A stretch of 64,000 nt of DNA, taken from the NCBI RefSeq assembly GCF_016756495.1, contig NZ_AP023243.1, positions 1,054,001 to 1,118,000 of the forward strand, read 5' to 3'. The DNA is from Mesorhizobium sp. 113-3-3 (lineage in GTDB: Bacteria; Pseudomonadota; Alphaproteobacteria; Rhizobiales; Rhizobiaceae). The notes under the pieces were generated by a model that had not been told where the DNA came from, searched no databases, and saw nothing but the letters and a program-made list of their open reading frames with translations. Positions within the stretch are counted from its first letter, which is position 1; each line of letters opens with the position of its first letter. The position numbers were made by a program, and so were the translations under genes. This document shows positions 47,099-58,857 of the stretch, piece after piece.

Positions 47099-47638
47099 AT
47101 GAATTTTTCGAAAAGCGGTCTGGTGGCCGTATCGCTGGCGGCGCTCGTTGCGAGCGGCTGCTCAACCTCACGCTTCTCGTCTATGGACGACCAGCAGCCG
47201 GCGCCGCTGCAGCCGGCGCCGGCTGGCCAGGTGACCGCCAACCAGCTGCCGCCACCGGCTTCGCCGGGCGCCACCGACCCGTCGAAGTTCCCAACCGCGC
47301 CGGCGAACACGCAGGTTGCATCCTTGCCGCCCGACGGCCAAGCGCCCGCCGGAGCTTCGGATCTCAGCGCGGCAAGCGTCGCCGGCGTCTGGAACGCCAG
47401 CGTGTCCGGCCAGAGCTGCAAGATCGCGACGCCGCAGACCAAGTTCGGCGCCGGCTTCCGCGCCGGGCCGCTGCATTGCCCCGCGCCGATCGACGGCATC
47501 AAGTCGTGGAACGTCGCCGGCAAGCAGCTGACGCTTTACGATGAGAATGGCGGCTCGCTGGCGCGGCTCTATTCCTCGGGCGGCTCGAAATTCGACGGCC
47601 AGACTTCCAACGGGCAGCCGATCTCGCTTACAAGGTAG
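47099..47638 (+). CDS. omp19: Outer-membrane lipoprotein Omp19 / Inh-family protease-inhibitor-like
   Basis: 179 residues. The lipoprotein signal is MNFSKSGLVAVSLAALVASGC with a Cys-type lipobox (VASGC). A Pro-rich linker follows, and then the beta-barrel-like domain with SVAGVWNASVSGQSCKIATP, KFGAGFRAGPLHCPAP, KQLTLYDENGGSLARLYSSG and FDGQTSNGQPISLTR. This agrees closely with remembered Brucella Omp19, including two Cys that can pair; the fold belongs to the AprI/Inh metalloprotease inhibitor group. SD GGAGG is six bases upstream. Downstream, zapE starts 77 bp later. Confidence 0.85.
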   Translation: MNFSKSGLVAVSLAALVASGCSTSRFSSMDDQQPAPLQPAPAGQVTANQLPPPASPGATDPSKFPTAPANTQVASLPPDGQAPAGASDLSAASVAGVWNASVSGQSCKIATPQTKFGAGFRAGPLHCPAPIDGIKSWNVAGKQLTLYDENGGSLARLYSSGGSKFDGQTSNGQPISLTR

Positions 47639-47715
47639 GCCCGACTTCTCAATGCATATCGTCCAGAAGGTCCCCCTTTGGGACGGCGACATGCATAGAA
47701 CAAACGACGTGACCG

Positions 47716-48933
47716 ATGCATCTGCGTGACGGCCTCCAGACCCATGCGACCGTCAGGCAGCGCTACGACCATCTGGTGGAGACCGGCGCGATCGAACGCG
47801 ATCCGGCGCAGGAACGCATCGCCGCGGCACTCGACCGGCTGACATCGGAAATCTCGGCAAAGCGGCTGGCGCACAAATCAAGTGCGCTGGGCTGGCTGTT
47901 CGCCCGCAAGCGCGAGACGCGGGACATCGTCAAGGGCCTCTACATCCATGGCGGTGTCGGCCGCGGCAAGACCATGCTGATGGACATGTTCTTCGAGCTG
48001 CTGCCGGTCCGGCGCAAGCGCCGCGTGCATTTCAACGACTTCATGGCCGACGTGCAGGACCGCATCCAGAAGCACCGGCAGGCGCGCAAGAACGGCGATG
48101 TGAGGGAAGACGACCCGATCCCGCCGGTGGCAAAAGCCCTGGCCGAGCAGGCCTGGGTGCTGTGCTTCGACGAATTCTCGGTCACCGACATTGCCGACGC
48201 GATGATCCTGTCCAGGCTGTTTTCGGCGCTGTTCGCCAATGGCGTGGTGTTGATCGCCACCTCGAACGTGGCGCCGGAAAATCTCTACCGCGATGGGCTC
48301 AACCGCCAGCTCTTCCTGCCGTTCATCGGCATTCTGGAGCGGCACGCGCAGGTGCTGTCGCTCGACAGCGACAAGGATTACCGGCTGGAAAAGCTCGCCC
48401 GCACGCCGGTCTATGTCACGCCGGCCGATGAAGCGGCCGACAAATTGCTCGACGAGGCCTGGCGGACGATGACGCGCGGCGCGCCGACAGAAGCGACCTC
48501 GCTGACGCTGAAGGGCCGGCAGGTGGTGGTGCCGGCCGCTGCGGGAGACGCGGCGCGGTTTTCCTTCGCCGATCTCTGCGAAAAACCACTCGGCGCGCGC
48601 GATTTCCTGGCCATCGCCGGGCGCTTCTCGACCGTTTTCATCGACCATGTGCCGGTGCTGGGCGAAGGCAAGCGCAACGAGGCCAAGCGCTTCATCCTGT
48701 TGATCGACACGCTTTACGATCATCACGTGCGGCTGGTGGTGAGCGCCGAGGCGGCGCCGCAAGAGCTCTATGTGGCCAAGCGCGGCGTCGAAGTGTTCGA
48801 GTTCGAACGCACGGCCTCACGCCTGATCGAGATGCAGAGCCGCGACTGGCTGGAGGACTGGGCGGAGCGGCGGAAAGAAAAGGCGCCGCCGGCCGAGGCG
48901 CCGCGGGCTCAGGCCCTGCCTTCGTCGCCCTAA
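47716..48933 (+). CDS. zapE: Cell division protein ZapE (AFG1-like ATPase)
   Basis: AAA-type ATPase of the AFG1/LACE1 family, linked to Z-ring stability under stress. Walker A GGVGRGKTMLMDMF (about 80), Walker B LCFDEFSVTDIADAM, and conserved GRQVVVPAAAG. 405 residues, C-terminal tail Ala/Pro-rich. It lies downstream of omp19 and before a convergent GNAT gene. Confidence 0.93.
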   Translation: MHLRDGLQTHATVRQRYDHLVETGAIERDPAQERIAAALDRLTSEISAKRLAHKSSALGWLFARKRETRDIVKGLYIHGGVGRGKTMLMDMFFELLPVRRKRRVHFNDFMADVQDRIQKHRQARKNGDVREDDPIPPVAKALAEQAWVLCFDEFSVTDIADAMILSRLFSALFANGVVLIATSNVAPENLYRDGLNRQLFLPFIGILERHAQVLSLDSDKDYRLEKLARTPVYVTPADEAADKLLDEAWRTMTRGAPTEATSLTLKGRQVVVPAAAGDAARFSFADLCEKPLGARDFLAIAGRFSTVFIDHVPVLGEGKRNEAKRFILLIDTLYDHHVRLVVSAEAAPQELYVAKRGVEVFEFERTASRLIEMQSRDWLEDWAERRKEKAPPAEAPRAQALPSSP

Positions 48934-48970
48934 GCAGCGGAGACGCAGGGCAAAAAGAGGACCCTGGCCG

Positions 48971-49399
48971 CTAGAGCCTGTAGGCATACATGACGAAACC
49001 CTCGGCTTCTCCATGCGGCTCCTTGCCCGACTCGTAGAGTGCACGGGCCGGGAGGTTGTCGGGTTCGGTGCCGACCCAGGCTTCCTCGCAGCCATTCTCC
49101 CTGCCGATCGCGAACATCGCGTCGAGCATTTCGCGTGCGATGCCCTGGCGCTGGAAGGCGGGCGATACGCCGACCTCGTCGATATAGAGTTCGCTGACCT
49201 TGTCGGGATGGCGGTGGATGACGGCGGCACATTGACCGACGACCACGCCATCGGCGAGCGCGACGACCATGAAATGGCCGGGTTGGCCGAGATAGGCCGA
49301 CAACCGGTCCGGCCTGACCGGCTCGTCGAACACATCCTCGGCAACCCGCATCACAAGGGCGTCATCACCGGCCTCAAGCCTTACGATCTCCATCTTCAT
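48971..49399 (-). CDS. GNAT family N-acetyltransferase
   Basis: 142 residues. The acetyl-CoA loop is in GVSPAFQRQGIAREMLDAM (about 82) and the order of elements (DVFDEPVRPDRLSAYLGQPG, VVGQCAAVIHR, ELYIDEVGV, ALYESGKEPHGEAEGF) matches AAC(3)-I-like GNATs in general layout. No substrate can be assigned. A TTTACGTAAA palindrome lies about 40 bp upstream. Confidence 0.85.
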   Translation of the reverse strand: MKMEIVRLEAGDDALVMRVAEDVFDEPVRPDRLSAYLGQPGHFMVVALADGVVVGQCAAVIHRHPDKVSELYIDEVGVSPAFQRQGIAREMLDAMFAIGRENGCEEAWVGTEPDNLPARALYESGKEPHGEAEGFVMYAYRL

Positions 49400-49431
49400 T
49401 GTGTAAATTCTCCCAAGTCGGCTTACAAACT

Positions 49432-49447
49432 TTGACGTTTACGTAAA
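49432..49447. promoter_or_regulatory. Palindromic site TTTACGTAAA between GNAT and mdh
   Basis: TTGACGTTTACGTAAA, containing a perfect 10-bp palindrome. It resembles operators of MerR-type LiuR or TetR-type acyl-CoA regulators (from memory), so it could bind such a regulator. It is 33-48 bp upstream of the GNAT start (49399) and about 190 bp from mdh. Confidence 0.3.
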
Positions 49448-49498
49448 TCCCAATCCATCTAACCGATTGAAAATGCTCACTCCAAAATAATCGTTTGA

Positions 49499-50602
<1,104 letters not shown>

Positions 50603-50652
50603 ACCCCGCCAAAACGTCCACCCCGGCAAAAAAGACCTGGAGATCGTTCCCG

Positions 50653-51846
<1,194 letters not shown>

Positions 51847-51850
51847 GCCT

Positions 51851-52222
51851 GTGCCTCCGCGCAAGATAAACCTCGTCGAGGCGGCGGATCAGAAGATCGA
51901 GAAGGTCTTCGATCCGCATATCGCCGGCGACGTCAATGACAGCCAGGCGAAGGTCGCCAAGTTCGGCGAGGCTTTCGACTGGCACGCTCATGACAATGAG
52001 GACGAGGCGTTCCTGGTGCTGCGCGGGCGCATCGCCATCGATTTCCGCGACGGTCCGGTCGAGCTTGGCGAGGGCGATTTCATCGTCGTGCCGCGCGGTG
52101 TCGAGCACCGGCCGCGTTCGCTGACATCAGAACCCGTGGTGCTGATGTTCGAGCCGGCGACGACGCTCAACACCGGCAACGCCAAGAGCGATCTCACCGT
52201 CACCGATCTGAAGCGGCTCTGA
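51851..52222 (+). CDS. Cupin-domain protein
   Basis: 123 residues, single cupin: [20 protein letters not shown] (motif 1: HxH...E) and [14 protein letters not shown] (motif 2). GTG start 5 bp after the sucC stop; probable operon member. Often mannose-6-phosphate isomerase-like; function unknown. Confidence 0.85.
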   Translation: MPPRKINLVEAADQKIEKVFDPHIAGDVNDSQAKVAKFGEAFDWHAHDNEDEAFLVLRGRIAIDFRDGPVELGEGDFIVVPRGVEHRPRSLTSEPVVLMFEPATTLNTGNAKSDLTVTDLKRL

Positions 52223-52225
52223 CCC

Positions 52226-52723
52226 ATGAACGCTGCATCCTTTTCTTCGCTTTCGGCCGATCACCAGCGCTTGCAGGTGTTGGTCGGCGCGTGGCGCGGC
52301 GAGGAAGAGGTGGCGGACACACAATGGGCCGATGGCGGCTCGGCGACTTCCGAAGTGCTGGCAGAGGCACAGTTCGGCGGCCTGTTCGTGGTGCAGCGCT
52401 ATCGCCAGCGCCGCGACGGCACGATTTCCTTCGGCGCGCACAGCGTGTTCGGCTTCGACCAGCAAAACAGCCTCGTCACCATGCATCAGTTCGATTCGAT
52501 GGGCTTCGTGCCGGCCTCGCCTGCCACGGGCACATGGGACGACACCACGCTGACGCTGCTGCGCTCATCACCGCGCGGGGCCGCACGCGTGACCTACGAT
52601 TTCGACGGCAGCGACAGCTATCGTATGCGGTTGCAATTCCGACCCGTTGGCAGCGATGGCTGGCAAGACATGGTGAGCGGCGTCTATCGGCGCGTCCCGC
52701 CCTCTGAGTTCGGGGAAGGCTGA
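52226..52723 (+). CDS. DUF1579 family protein
   Basis: 165 residues, beta-rich: VGAWRGEEEVADTQWADGGS, GGLFVVQRYRQRRDG and GAHSVFGFDQQNSLVTMHQFD, the recognisable DUF1579 layout. Starts 4 bp after the cupin gene and is coded in the same direction, so it is probably cotranscribed. Function unknown. Confidence 0.75.
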   Translation: MNAASFSSLSADHQRLQVLVGAWRGEEEVADTQWADGGSATSEVLAEAQFGGLFVVQRYRQRRDGTISFGAHSVFGFDQQNSLVTMHQFDSMGFVPASPATGTWDDTTLTLLRSSPRGAARVTYDFDGSDSYRMRLQFRPVGSDGWQDMVSGVYRRVPPSEFGEG

Positions 52724-52759
52724 GCGATGGAGATCGTGGGCAAGACGGTTGAAGGATTA

Positions 52760-52796
52760 CACATAATCACACATATTATGGCTGTGTGTTTATGTG
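52760..52796. promoter_or_regulatory. vapBC operator (inverted repeat)
   Basis: CACATAATCACACA (52760-52773) and TGTGTGTTTATGTG (52783-52796) form a near-perfect inverted repeat around TATTATGGC, 10 bp before the vapB ATG. This is the usual position and form of a VapB autoregulatory operator. Confidence 0.7.
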
Positions 52797-52806
52797 GAGA
52801 CGCGCG

Positions 52807-53112
52807 ATGAAGAATGTCACCCTGGCCATGGACGAAGCTCTGCTCGAACAGGCGCGAGGCCTTGCCGGGCGCCGCAAGACGACCCTTAACGCCCTCATTC
52901 GTTCACTGCTTGCCCATGAAGTGGAGCAGGAAGACCGGATTGCCTGGGCCAAAGCAGGAATGAGGCGGCTCATGGACGAGGCCGCGAAACGGAGCGATAG
53001 CGCCGACACCCCTTACAAGTGGGATCGAAGGGACGCCTATGCCGACCGGCAAGATCGACTGCTTTCTCGACACGAACGTCCTGATCTACGCGGCTTCGGA
53101 GAAGAATCGTGA
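52807..53112 (+). CDS. Antitoxin VapB (RHH-type)
   Basis: 101 residues. The N-terminus (MKNVTLAMDEALLEQARGLA ... NALIRSLLAHEV) has the pattern of a ribbon-helix-helix domain; the C-terminal half is acidic/basic and unstructured-looking, for toxin neutralisation. SD GGAGA. Its 3' end overlaps the toxin by 74 bp. ATG 52807 is preferred over the ORF start at 52786. Confidence 0.8.
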   Translation: MKNVTLAMDEALLEQARGLAGRRKTTLNALIRSLLAHEVEQEDRIAWAKAGMRRLMDEAAKRSDSADTPYKWDRRDAYADRQDRLLSRHERPDLRGFGEES

Positions 53113-53455
53113 CCCACGCCGCGCTCCAATCGCCGGGGATCTGGTGTCGAGCACTGTCTTCGGCGTGTCGGGGCAGACTTTGGCCGAATTCGCCGCGGTG
53201 GCGCGTGGGAAATCCCTTCTGGGGGACGATCTGCTCGACCAATGGCTGGTCCTCCTCGGGACCTGTCCGTTGGTGCCTGTCGATGAAAGCTATGTTCGCT
53301 CGGGACTCGACCTCGCGCGCCGTTACGAAATTCACTATTACGACGCCGCGCTTCTTGCCGCGGCTGAATATCTCGGCGCGCCGATTTTCTACACCGAAGA
53401 TCTCAACCACAACCAGGTTTATGGCTCGGTCCGAGCCGTCAATCCTTTCTTGTAA
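53039..53455 (+). CDS. Toxin VapC (PIN-domain ribonuclease)
   Basis: 138 residues. All four acidic positions of a PIN nuclease are visible: FLDTNVLIYA (Asp), TLAEFAAVA (Glu), YYDAALLAA (Asp) and FYTEDLNHNQ (Asp). Metal-dependent RNase that targets tRNA or rRNA in this family. It is followed 28 bp later by sucD, so it lies inside the suc transcription unit. Catalytic residues look intact. Confidence 0.9.
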   Translation: MPTGKIDCFLDTNVLIYAASEKNRDPRRAPIAGDLVSSTVFGVSGQTLAEFAAVARGKSLLGDDLLDQWLVLLGTCPLVPVDESYVRSGLDLARRYEIHYYDAALLAAAEYLGAPIFYTEDLNHNQVYGSVRAVNPFL

Positions 53456-53482
53456 TCGCTGAATCCAGAGGCGTAATCACCC

Positions 53483-54385
53483 ATGTCCATTCTCGTCGAC
53501 AAGAACACCAAGGTGCTGGTGCAGGGCCTGACCGGCAAGACCGGCACGTTCCACACCGAACAGGCGCTGGCCTATCACGGCACCAAGATGGTGGGCGGCA
53601 TCCATCCCAAGAAGGGCGGCGAGACGTGGACCGGGTCGAAGGGCGAGAGCTTGCCGATCTTCGCCACCGTCGCCGAAGGCAAGGAGAAGACCGGCGCCAA
53701 CGCGTCCGTCGTCTATGTGCCGCCGGCGGGTGCCGCCGAAGCGATCCTGGAAGCGATCGAGGCGGAAATCCCGCTGATCATCTGCATCACCGAAGGCATT
53801 CCGGTGATGGACATGGTCAAGGTCAAGGCGCGGCTCGACCGCTCGACTTCGCGGCTGATCGGCCCGAACTGCCCAGGCGTGCTCACGCCCGACGAATGCA
53901 AGATCGGCATCATGCCCGGAAACATCTTCCGCAAGGGCTCGGTCGGCGTTGTTTCGCGCTCGGGAACACTTACCTATGAGGCTGTGTTCCAGACCACCAA
54001 TGTCGGCCTCGGGCAGACCACAGCCGTCGGCATCGGTGGCGATCCGGTCAAGGGCACCGAGTTCATCGACGTGCTCGAGATGTTCCTCGCCGACGACGAG
54101 ACCAAGTCGATCATCATGATCGGCGAGATCGGCGGTTCGGCCGAGGAAGACGCCGCGCAGTTCCTCAAGGACGAAGCCAAGCGTGGCCGCAAGAAGCCGA
54201 TGGCCGGCTTCATCGCCGGGCGCACGGCGCCGGTCGGCCGCACCATGGGCCATGCCGGCGCGGTCATCTCCGGCGGCAAAGGCGGCGCCGAGGACAAGAT
54301 CGCGGCGATGGAATCGGCCGGAATAAAAGTATCGCCCTCGCCGGCACGGCTGGGCACGACCTTGGTCGAGGCGATCAAGGGTTAA
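53483..54385 (+). CDS. sucD: Succinyl-CoA synthetase subunit alpha
   Basis: CoA-binding, catalytic-His subunit: [46 protein letters not shown] and [16 protein letters not shown] with the phosphorylated His. 300 residues. Next to the vapBC pair rather than sucC; tandem-repeat hairpin copy C follows 2 bp after the stop. Confidence 0.97.
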   Translation: MSILVDKNTKVLVQGLTGKTGTFHTEQALAYHGTKMVGGIHPKKGGETWTGSKGESLPIFATVAEGKEKTGANASVVYVPPAGAAEAILEAIEAEIPLIICITEGIPVMDMVKVKARLDRSTSRLIGPNCPGVLTPDECKIGIMPGNIFRKGSVGVVSRSGTLTYEAVFQTTNVGLGQTTAVGIGGDPVKGTEFIDVLEMFLADDETKSIIMIGEIGGSAEEDAAQFLKDEAKRGRKKPMAGFIAGRTAPVGRTMGHAGAVISGGKGGAEDKIAAMESAGIKVSPSPARLGTTLVEAIKG

Positions 54386-54494
54386 GACAGTAAGGGAGTA
54401 GGGCAGTATGGCAGTAGGGGAATAGGAAGAACGGGACGAGCGGCGGCAACGCCACTTTCCTACTGCCCTATTGCCTTACTGCCCTACTCCCCTC
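54386..54494. repeat. Tandem-repeat hairpin, copy C (GGGCAGTA type)
   Basis: GGGAGTAGGGCAGTATGGCAGTA-type left arm (54390-54427) and CCTACTGCCCTATTGCC-type right arm (54460-54492) with a loop of about 35 bases that itself contains GGCGGCAACGCC. It lies between sucD and sucA, so it is inside a presumed operon, unlike copies A and B. Confidence 0.85.
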
Positions 54495-54533
54495 CAAACG
54501 CAAGGAGACGGAGCCAGGCTCCGCAGGCAAAAA

Positions 54534-57521
54534 ATGGCAAGACAAGATCAGGCCAACGACCAATTTTCGCTCACCTCTTTCCTCTATGGCGGCAACGCCG
54601 ATTACATCGACGCGCTCTATGCCGCCTATGAGGACGATCCGGCCTCGGTCAATCCTGAATGGCAGGAGTTCTTCGCCGGGCTGAAGGACGATGCCGGCGA
54701 TGTGCGCAGGAATGCCAAGGGCGCTTCCTGGGCCAGGCCTTCCTGGCCGCTGCAGGCCAATGGCGAACTGGTGTCGGCGCTCGACGGCAATTGGGGCATC
54801 GTCGAGAAGCACCTGGAAAAGAAGGTCAAGGACAAGGCGGTCACCAACGGCGTCGTGCTCTCCGATGCCGACGTGCACCAGGCGACGCGCGATTCCGTGC
54901 GCGCCATCATGATGATCCGCGCCTATCGCATGCGTGGCCATCTGCACGCCAATCTCGATCCGCTCGGCATCGCCAAGCCGCTCGAAGACTATAACGAACT
55001 GTCGCCGGAGAATTACGGCTTCACCGCAGCCGATTACGACCGGCCGATCTTCCTCGACAATGTGCTGGGGCTGGAATTCGGCACCATCCGGCAGATGCTG
55101 GAGATCCTCACCCGCACCTATTGCTCGACGCTCGGCGTTGAGTTCATGCACATCTCCGATCCCGAGGAGAAGGCCTGGATCCAGGCGCGCATCGAAGGCG
55201 CCGACAAGGAAATCTCCTTCACCACCACCGGCAAGAAGGCGATCCTGCAGAAGCTGGTCGAGGCCGAAGGCTTCGAGCAGTTCATCGACGTCAAGTACAA
55301 GGGCACCAAGCGCTTCGGCCTCGACGGCGGCGAGGCGCTGATCCCGGCGCTGGAGCAGATCGTCAAGCGCGGCGGCCAGCTCGGCATGAAGGAGATCGTG
55401 CTTGGCATGGCCCATCGCGGCCGCCTCAACGTGCTTTCCCAGGTGATGGCCAAGCCGCACCGCGCCATCTTCCACGAGTTCAAGGGCGGCTCGGCCGCCC
55501 CCGACGAGGTCGAGGGCTCGGGCGACGTGAAGTACCATCTCGGCGCGTCGTCGGACCGCGAGTTCGACGGCAACAAGGTGCATCTGTCGCTGACCGCCAA
55601 CCCCTCGCACCTGGAAATCGTCGATCCCGTTGTCATGGGCAAGGCGCGCGCCAAGCAGGATTATCTGTTCGGCCGCGGCCGCGAGGAAATCGTGCCGCTG
55701 GAGGAGCGCGCCAAGGTGCTGCCGCTTCTGTTGCATGGCGACGCCGCCTTCGCCGGCCAGGGCGTGATCGCCGAAATCCTCGGCCTGTCGGGCCTGCGCG
55801 GCCACCGCGTCGCCGGCACGCTGCATTTCATCATCAACAACCAGATCGGCTTCACCACCAATCCGCGCTTCTCGCGCTCGTCGCCCTATCCGTCCGACGT
55901 CGCCAAGATGATCGAGGCGCCGATCTTCCACGTCAATGGCGACGACCCGGAAGCCGTGGTGCACGCCACCAAGGTGGCGATCGAATTCCGCATGAAGTTC
56001 CACAAGCCGGTGGTCGTGGACATGTTCTGCTACCGCCGCTTCGGCCACAATGAAGGCGACGAGCCAGCCTTCACCCAGCCGATCATGTACCGCAACATTC
56101 GTACCCACAAGACGACGGTGCAGATCTATGGCGACCGGCTGATCGCCGAGGGCCATATCACCCAGGCCGAGCTCGACCAGATGAAGGCCGACTGGCGCGC
56201 GCATCTGGAATCGGAGTGGGAAGTCGGCCAGCACTACAAGCCCAACAAGGCCGACTGGCTGGATGGCGCGTGGTCGGGCCTGCGCACGGCCGACAACCAG
56301 GACGAACAGCGCCGTGGCAAGACCGCCGTGCCGGTCAAGACGCTGAAGGAAATCGGCAAGAAGCTGACCGAGGTGCCGAAGGGTTTCGAGGCGCACAAGA
56401 CGATCATCCGCTTCCTCGAAAACCGCCGCGAAGCCATCGAATCCGGTGAAGGCATCGACTGGTCGACGGCCGAGGCGCTGGCTTTCGGCGCCATCCTGCT
56501 CGATGGCAACCCGATCCGCCTGTCTGGTCAGGATTCCGAACGCGGCACCTTCTCGCAGCGCCATTCCGTGCTCTACGACCAGCGCGACGAAACCCGCTAC
56601 ATCCCGCTCAACAATCTGTCGGCGGCACAGGCCGGCTACGAAGTCATCAACTCGATGCTGTCGGAAGAGGCGGTGCTGGGCTTCGAATATGGCTACAGCC
56701 TGGCCGAGCCGAAGGCGCTGACACTATGGGAAGCGCAGTTCGGCGACTTCGCCAACGGCGCCCAGGTGGTGTTCGACCAGTTCATCTCGTCGGGCGAACG
56801 CAAGTGGCTCAGAATGTCGGGTCTCGTTTGTCTCTTGCCGCATGGCTATGAAGGCCAGGGTCCGGAACATTCCTCGGCCAGGCTGGAGCGCTTCCTGCAG
56901 CTTTGCGCCGAAGACAATATGCAGGTGGCCAACTGCACCACGCCGGCCAACTACTTCCACATCCTGCGCCGGCAGCTGAAGCGCGACTTCCGCAAGCCGC
57001 TGATCCTGATGACGCCGAAGTCGCTGCTGCGCCACAAGCGGGCGGTGTCGACGCTGCCGGAAATCTCGGGCGAAAGCTCGTTCCACCGGCTGTTGTGGGA
57101 CGATGCCCAGCTGTTGCCCAACCAGCCGATCAAGCTCACCAAGGATTCGAAGATCCGCCGCGTCGTGCTGTGCTCGGGCAAGGTCTATTACGACCTCTAC
57201 GAGGAGCGCGAGAAGCGCGGCATCAACGACATCTATCTCTTGCGCGTCGAACAGCTCTATCCGTTCCCGGCCAAGGCGCTGATCACCGAATTGTCGCGTT
57301 TCCGCAACGCCGAGATGGTGTGGTGCCAGGAGGAGCCCAAGAACATGGGCGCCTGGTCATTCATCGACCCGTATCTGGAATGGGTGCTGGCCCATATCGA
57401 CGCCAAGCATCAGCGGGTGCGCTACACCGGCCGGCCGGCGGCCGCGTCGCCGGCGACCGGATTGATGTCCAAGCACCTTGCCCAGCTCGCCGCCTTGCTC
57501 GAAGACGCGCTCGGCGAATAA
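54534..57521 (+). CDS. sucA: 2-oxoglutarate dehydrogenase E1 component
   Basis: Thiamin-diphosphate-dependent decarboxylase. N-terminal TSFLYGGNADYIDALYAAY, then PEWQEFFAGL; active-site segments GMAHRGRLNVLSQVM, HGDAAFAGQGVIAEI and FTTNPRFSRSSPYPSDVAK. 995 residues, full family length. A small hairpin (GGAGCC/GGCTCC, 54510-54522) lies just before the ATG at 54534, and the best SD-like AGGAG is 25 bp upstream. Confidence 0.97.
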   Translation: MARQDQANDQFSLTSFLYGGNADYIDALYAAYEDDPASVNPEWQEFFAGLKDDAGDVRRNAKGASWARPSWPLQANGELVSALDGNWGIVEKHLEKKVKDKAVTNGVVLSDADVHQATRDSVRAIMMIRAYRMRGHLHANLDPLGIAKPLEDYNELSPENYGFTAADYDRPIFLDNVLGLEFGTIRQMLEILTRTYCSTLGVEFMHISDPEEKAWIQARIEGADKEISFTTTGKKAILQKLVEAEGFEQFIDVKYKGTKRFGLDGGEALIPALEQIVKRGGQLGMKEIVLGMAHRGRLNVLSQVMAKPHRAIFHEFKGGSAAPDEVEGSGDVKYHLGASSDREFDGNKVHLSLTANPSHLEIVDPVVMGKARAKQDYLFGRGREEIVPLEERAKVLPLLLHGDAAFAGQGVIAEILGLSGLRGHRVAGTLHFIINNQIGFTTNPRFSRSSPYPSDVAKMIEAPIFHVNGDDPEAVVHATKVAIEFRMKFHKPVVVDMFCYRRFGHNEGDEPAFTQPIMYRNIRTHKTTVQIYGDRLIAEGHITQAELDQMKADWRAHLESEWEVGQHYKPNKADWLDGAWSGLRTADNQDEQRRGKTAVPVKTLKEIGKKLTEVPKGFEAHKTIIRFLENRREAIESGEGIDWSTAEALAFGAILLDGNPIRLSGQDSERGTFSQRHSVLYDQRDETRYIPLNNLSAAQAGYEVINSMLSEEAVLGFEYGYSLAEPKALTLWEAQFGDFANGAQVVFDQFISSGERKWLRMSGLVCLLPHGYEGQGPEHSSARLERFLQLCAEDNMQVANCTTPANYFHILRRQLKRDFRKPLILMTPKSLLRHKRAVSTLPEISGESSFHRLLWDDAQLLPNQPIKLTKDSKIRRVVLCSGKVYYDLYEEREKRGINDIYLLRVEQLYPFPAKALITELSRFRNAEMVWCQEEPKNMGAWSFIDPYLEWVLAHIDAKHQRVRYTGRPAAASPATGLMSKHLAQLAALLEDALGE

Positions 57522-57563
57522 AGCAGGCGAATAGAACAGAACCGACAAGAACGGACAGGCACA

Positions 57564-58841
57564 ATGGCTACCGAAATCCGCGTTCCCACTCTCGGCGAAT
57601 CCGTCACCGAGGCGACCATCGGCAAATGGTTCAAGAAGGTCGGCGATGCCATTGCCGTCGACGAGCCGCTGGTCGAACTCGAAACCGACAAGGTGACGAT
57701 AGAGGTTCCGGCCGCCGCCGCCGGCACGCTGGGCGAAATCGTCGCCAAGGAAGGCGAGACGGTCGGTGTCGGCGCGCTGCTGGGCTCGATTTCGGCTGGT
57801 GGCGCTGCTGCCCCAGTGACCAAGCCGCAGGCGGTGTCGCAGGCCTCCTCGCCGGATGCGGCGTCGACCAGCAAGCAGGCCGCGGCCGAGACCGCCAAGA
57901 TCGCCGGCGATGCCGGCGCGGTCGAGCCGCGCAGCATGCCGCCGGCGCCGGCCGCGGCGAAACTGATCGCCGAGAACAATCTGTCGGTCGACCAGCTTTC
58001 CGGTTCGGGCAAGCGCGGCCAGGTGCTGAAGGGCGACGTGCTCGACGCCATCTCCAAGGGCGCGCCGTCGCAGCCGGCCGAGACGCCGAAGGCAGCGCCG
58101 GCACCGATTGCCGTTCGCGCGCCGTCCTCCGGCGACGATGCCTCGCGCGAAGAGCGCGTGCGCATGACCAAATTGCGCCAGACCATCGCGCGCCGGCTGA
58201 AGGAAGCGCAGTCGACCGCCGCCATGCTCACCACCTTCAACGAGGTCGACATGTCTGCGGTGATGGCGCTCAGGACCAAATACAAGGACGTGTTCGAGAA
58301 GAAGCACGGCGTGAAGCTCGGCTTCATGGGCTTCTTCACCAAGGCCGTCACCCACGCGCTGAAGGAAATCCCGGCGGTCAATGCGGAGATCGACGGCACC
58401 GACATCATCTACAAGAACTTCGCCCATGTCGGCGTCGCCGTCGGCACCGAGAAGGGGCTTGTCGTGCCTGTCGTGCGCGACGCCGACCAGATGTCGATCG
58501 CCGAGATCGAGAAGGAGATCGGCCGGCTGGGCATCGCCGCGCGCGACGGCAAGCTGTCGGTCGCCGACATGCAGGGCGGTACGTTCACGATCTCCAATGG
58601 CGGCGTCTACGGCTCCCTGATGTCGACGCCGATCCTCAACGCGCCGCAGTCCGGCATTCTGGGCATGCACAAGATCCAGGACCGGCCTGTGGTGGTCGGC
58701 GGCCAGATCGTGATCCGGCCGATGATGTATCTGGCGCTGAGCTACGACCACCGCATCGTAGACGGCAAGGAAGCCGTGACCTTCCTGGTGCGCGTCAAGG
58801 AGAGCCTTGAGGATCCGGAACGGCTGGTGCTTGATCTGTGA
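57564..58841 (+). CDS. sucB: Dihydrolipoyllysine succinyltransferase (E2 of OGDH)
   Basis: Core enzyme. A single lipoyl domain with the lipoylated Lys in [13 protein letters not shown] (about 42), then an Ala/Pro linker, an E1/E3-binding domain ([19 protein letters not shown] ... [13 protein letters not shown], about 113-155) and the catalytic domain with the [13 protein letters not shown] active site. 425 residues. Confidence 0.97.
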   Translation: MATEIRVPTLGESVTEATIGKWFKKVGDAIAVDEPLVELETDKVTIEVPAAAAGTLGEIVAKEGETVGVGALLGSISAGGAAAPVTKPQAVSQASSPDAASTSKQAAAETAKIAGDAGAVEPRSMPPAPAAAKLIAENNLSVDQLSGSGKRGQVLKGDVLDAISKGAPSQPAETPKAAPAPIAVRAPSSGDDASREERVRMTKLRQTIARRLKEAQSTAAMLTTFNEVDMSAVMALRTKYKDVFEKKHGVKLGFMGFFTKAVTHALKEIPAVNAEIDGTDIIYKNFAHVGVAVGTEKGLVVPVVRDADQMSIAEIEKEIGRLGIAARDGKLSVADMQGGTFTISNGGVYGSLMSTPILNAPQSGILGMHKIQDRPVVVGGQIVIRPMMYLALSYDHRIVDGKEAVTFLVRVKESLEDPERLVLDL

Positions 58842-58857
58842 GCAAGGCTGACCCCCG

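Noticed and set aside
54468..56564. 698-codon open frame antisense to sucA
   Set aside because: High-GC codon bias opens antisense frames. It has no domain motif, its composition is His/Asp/Val-rich as expected from the complement, and sucA is certain.
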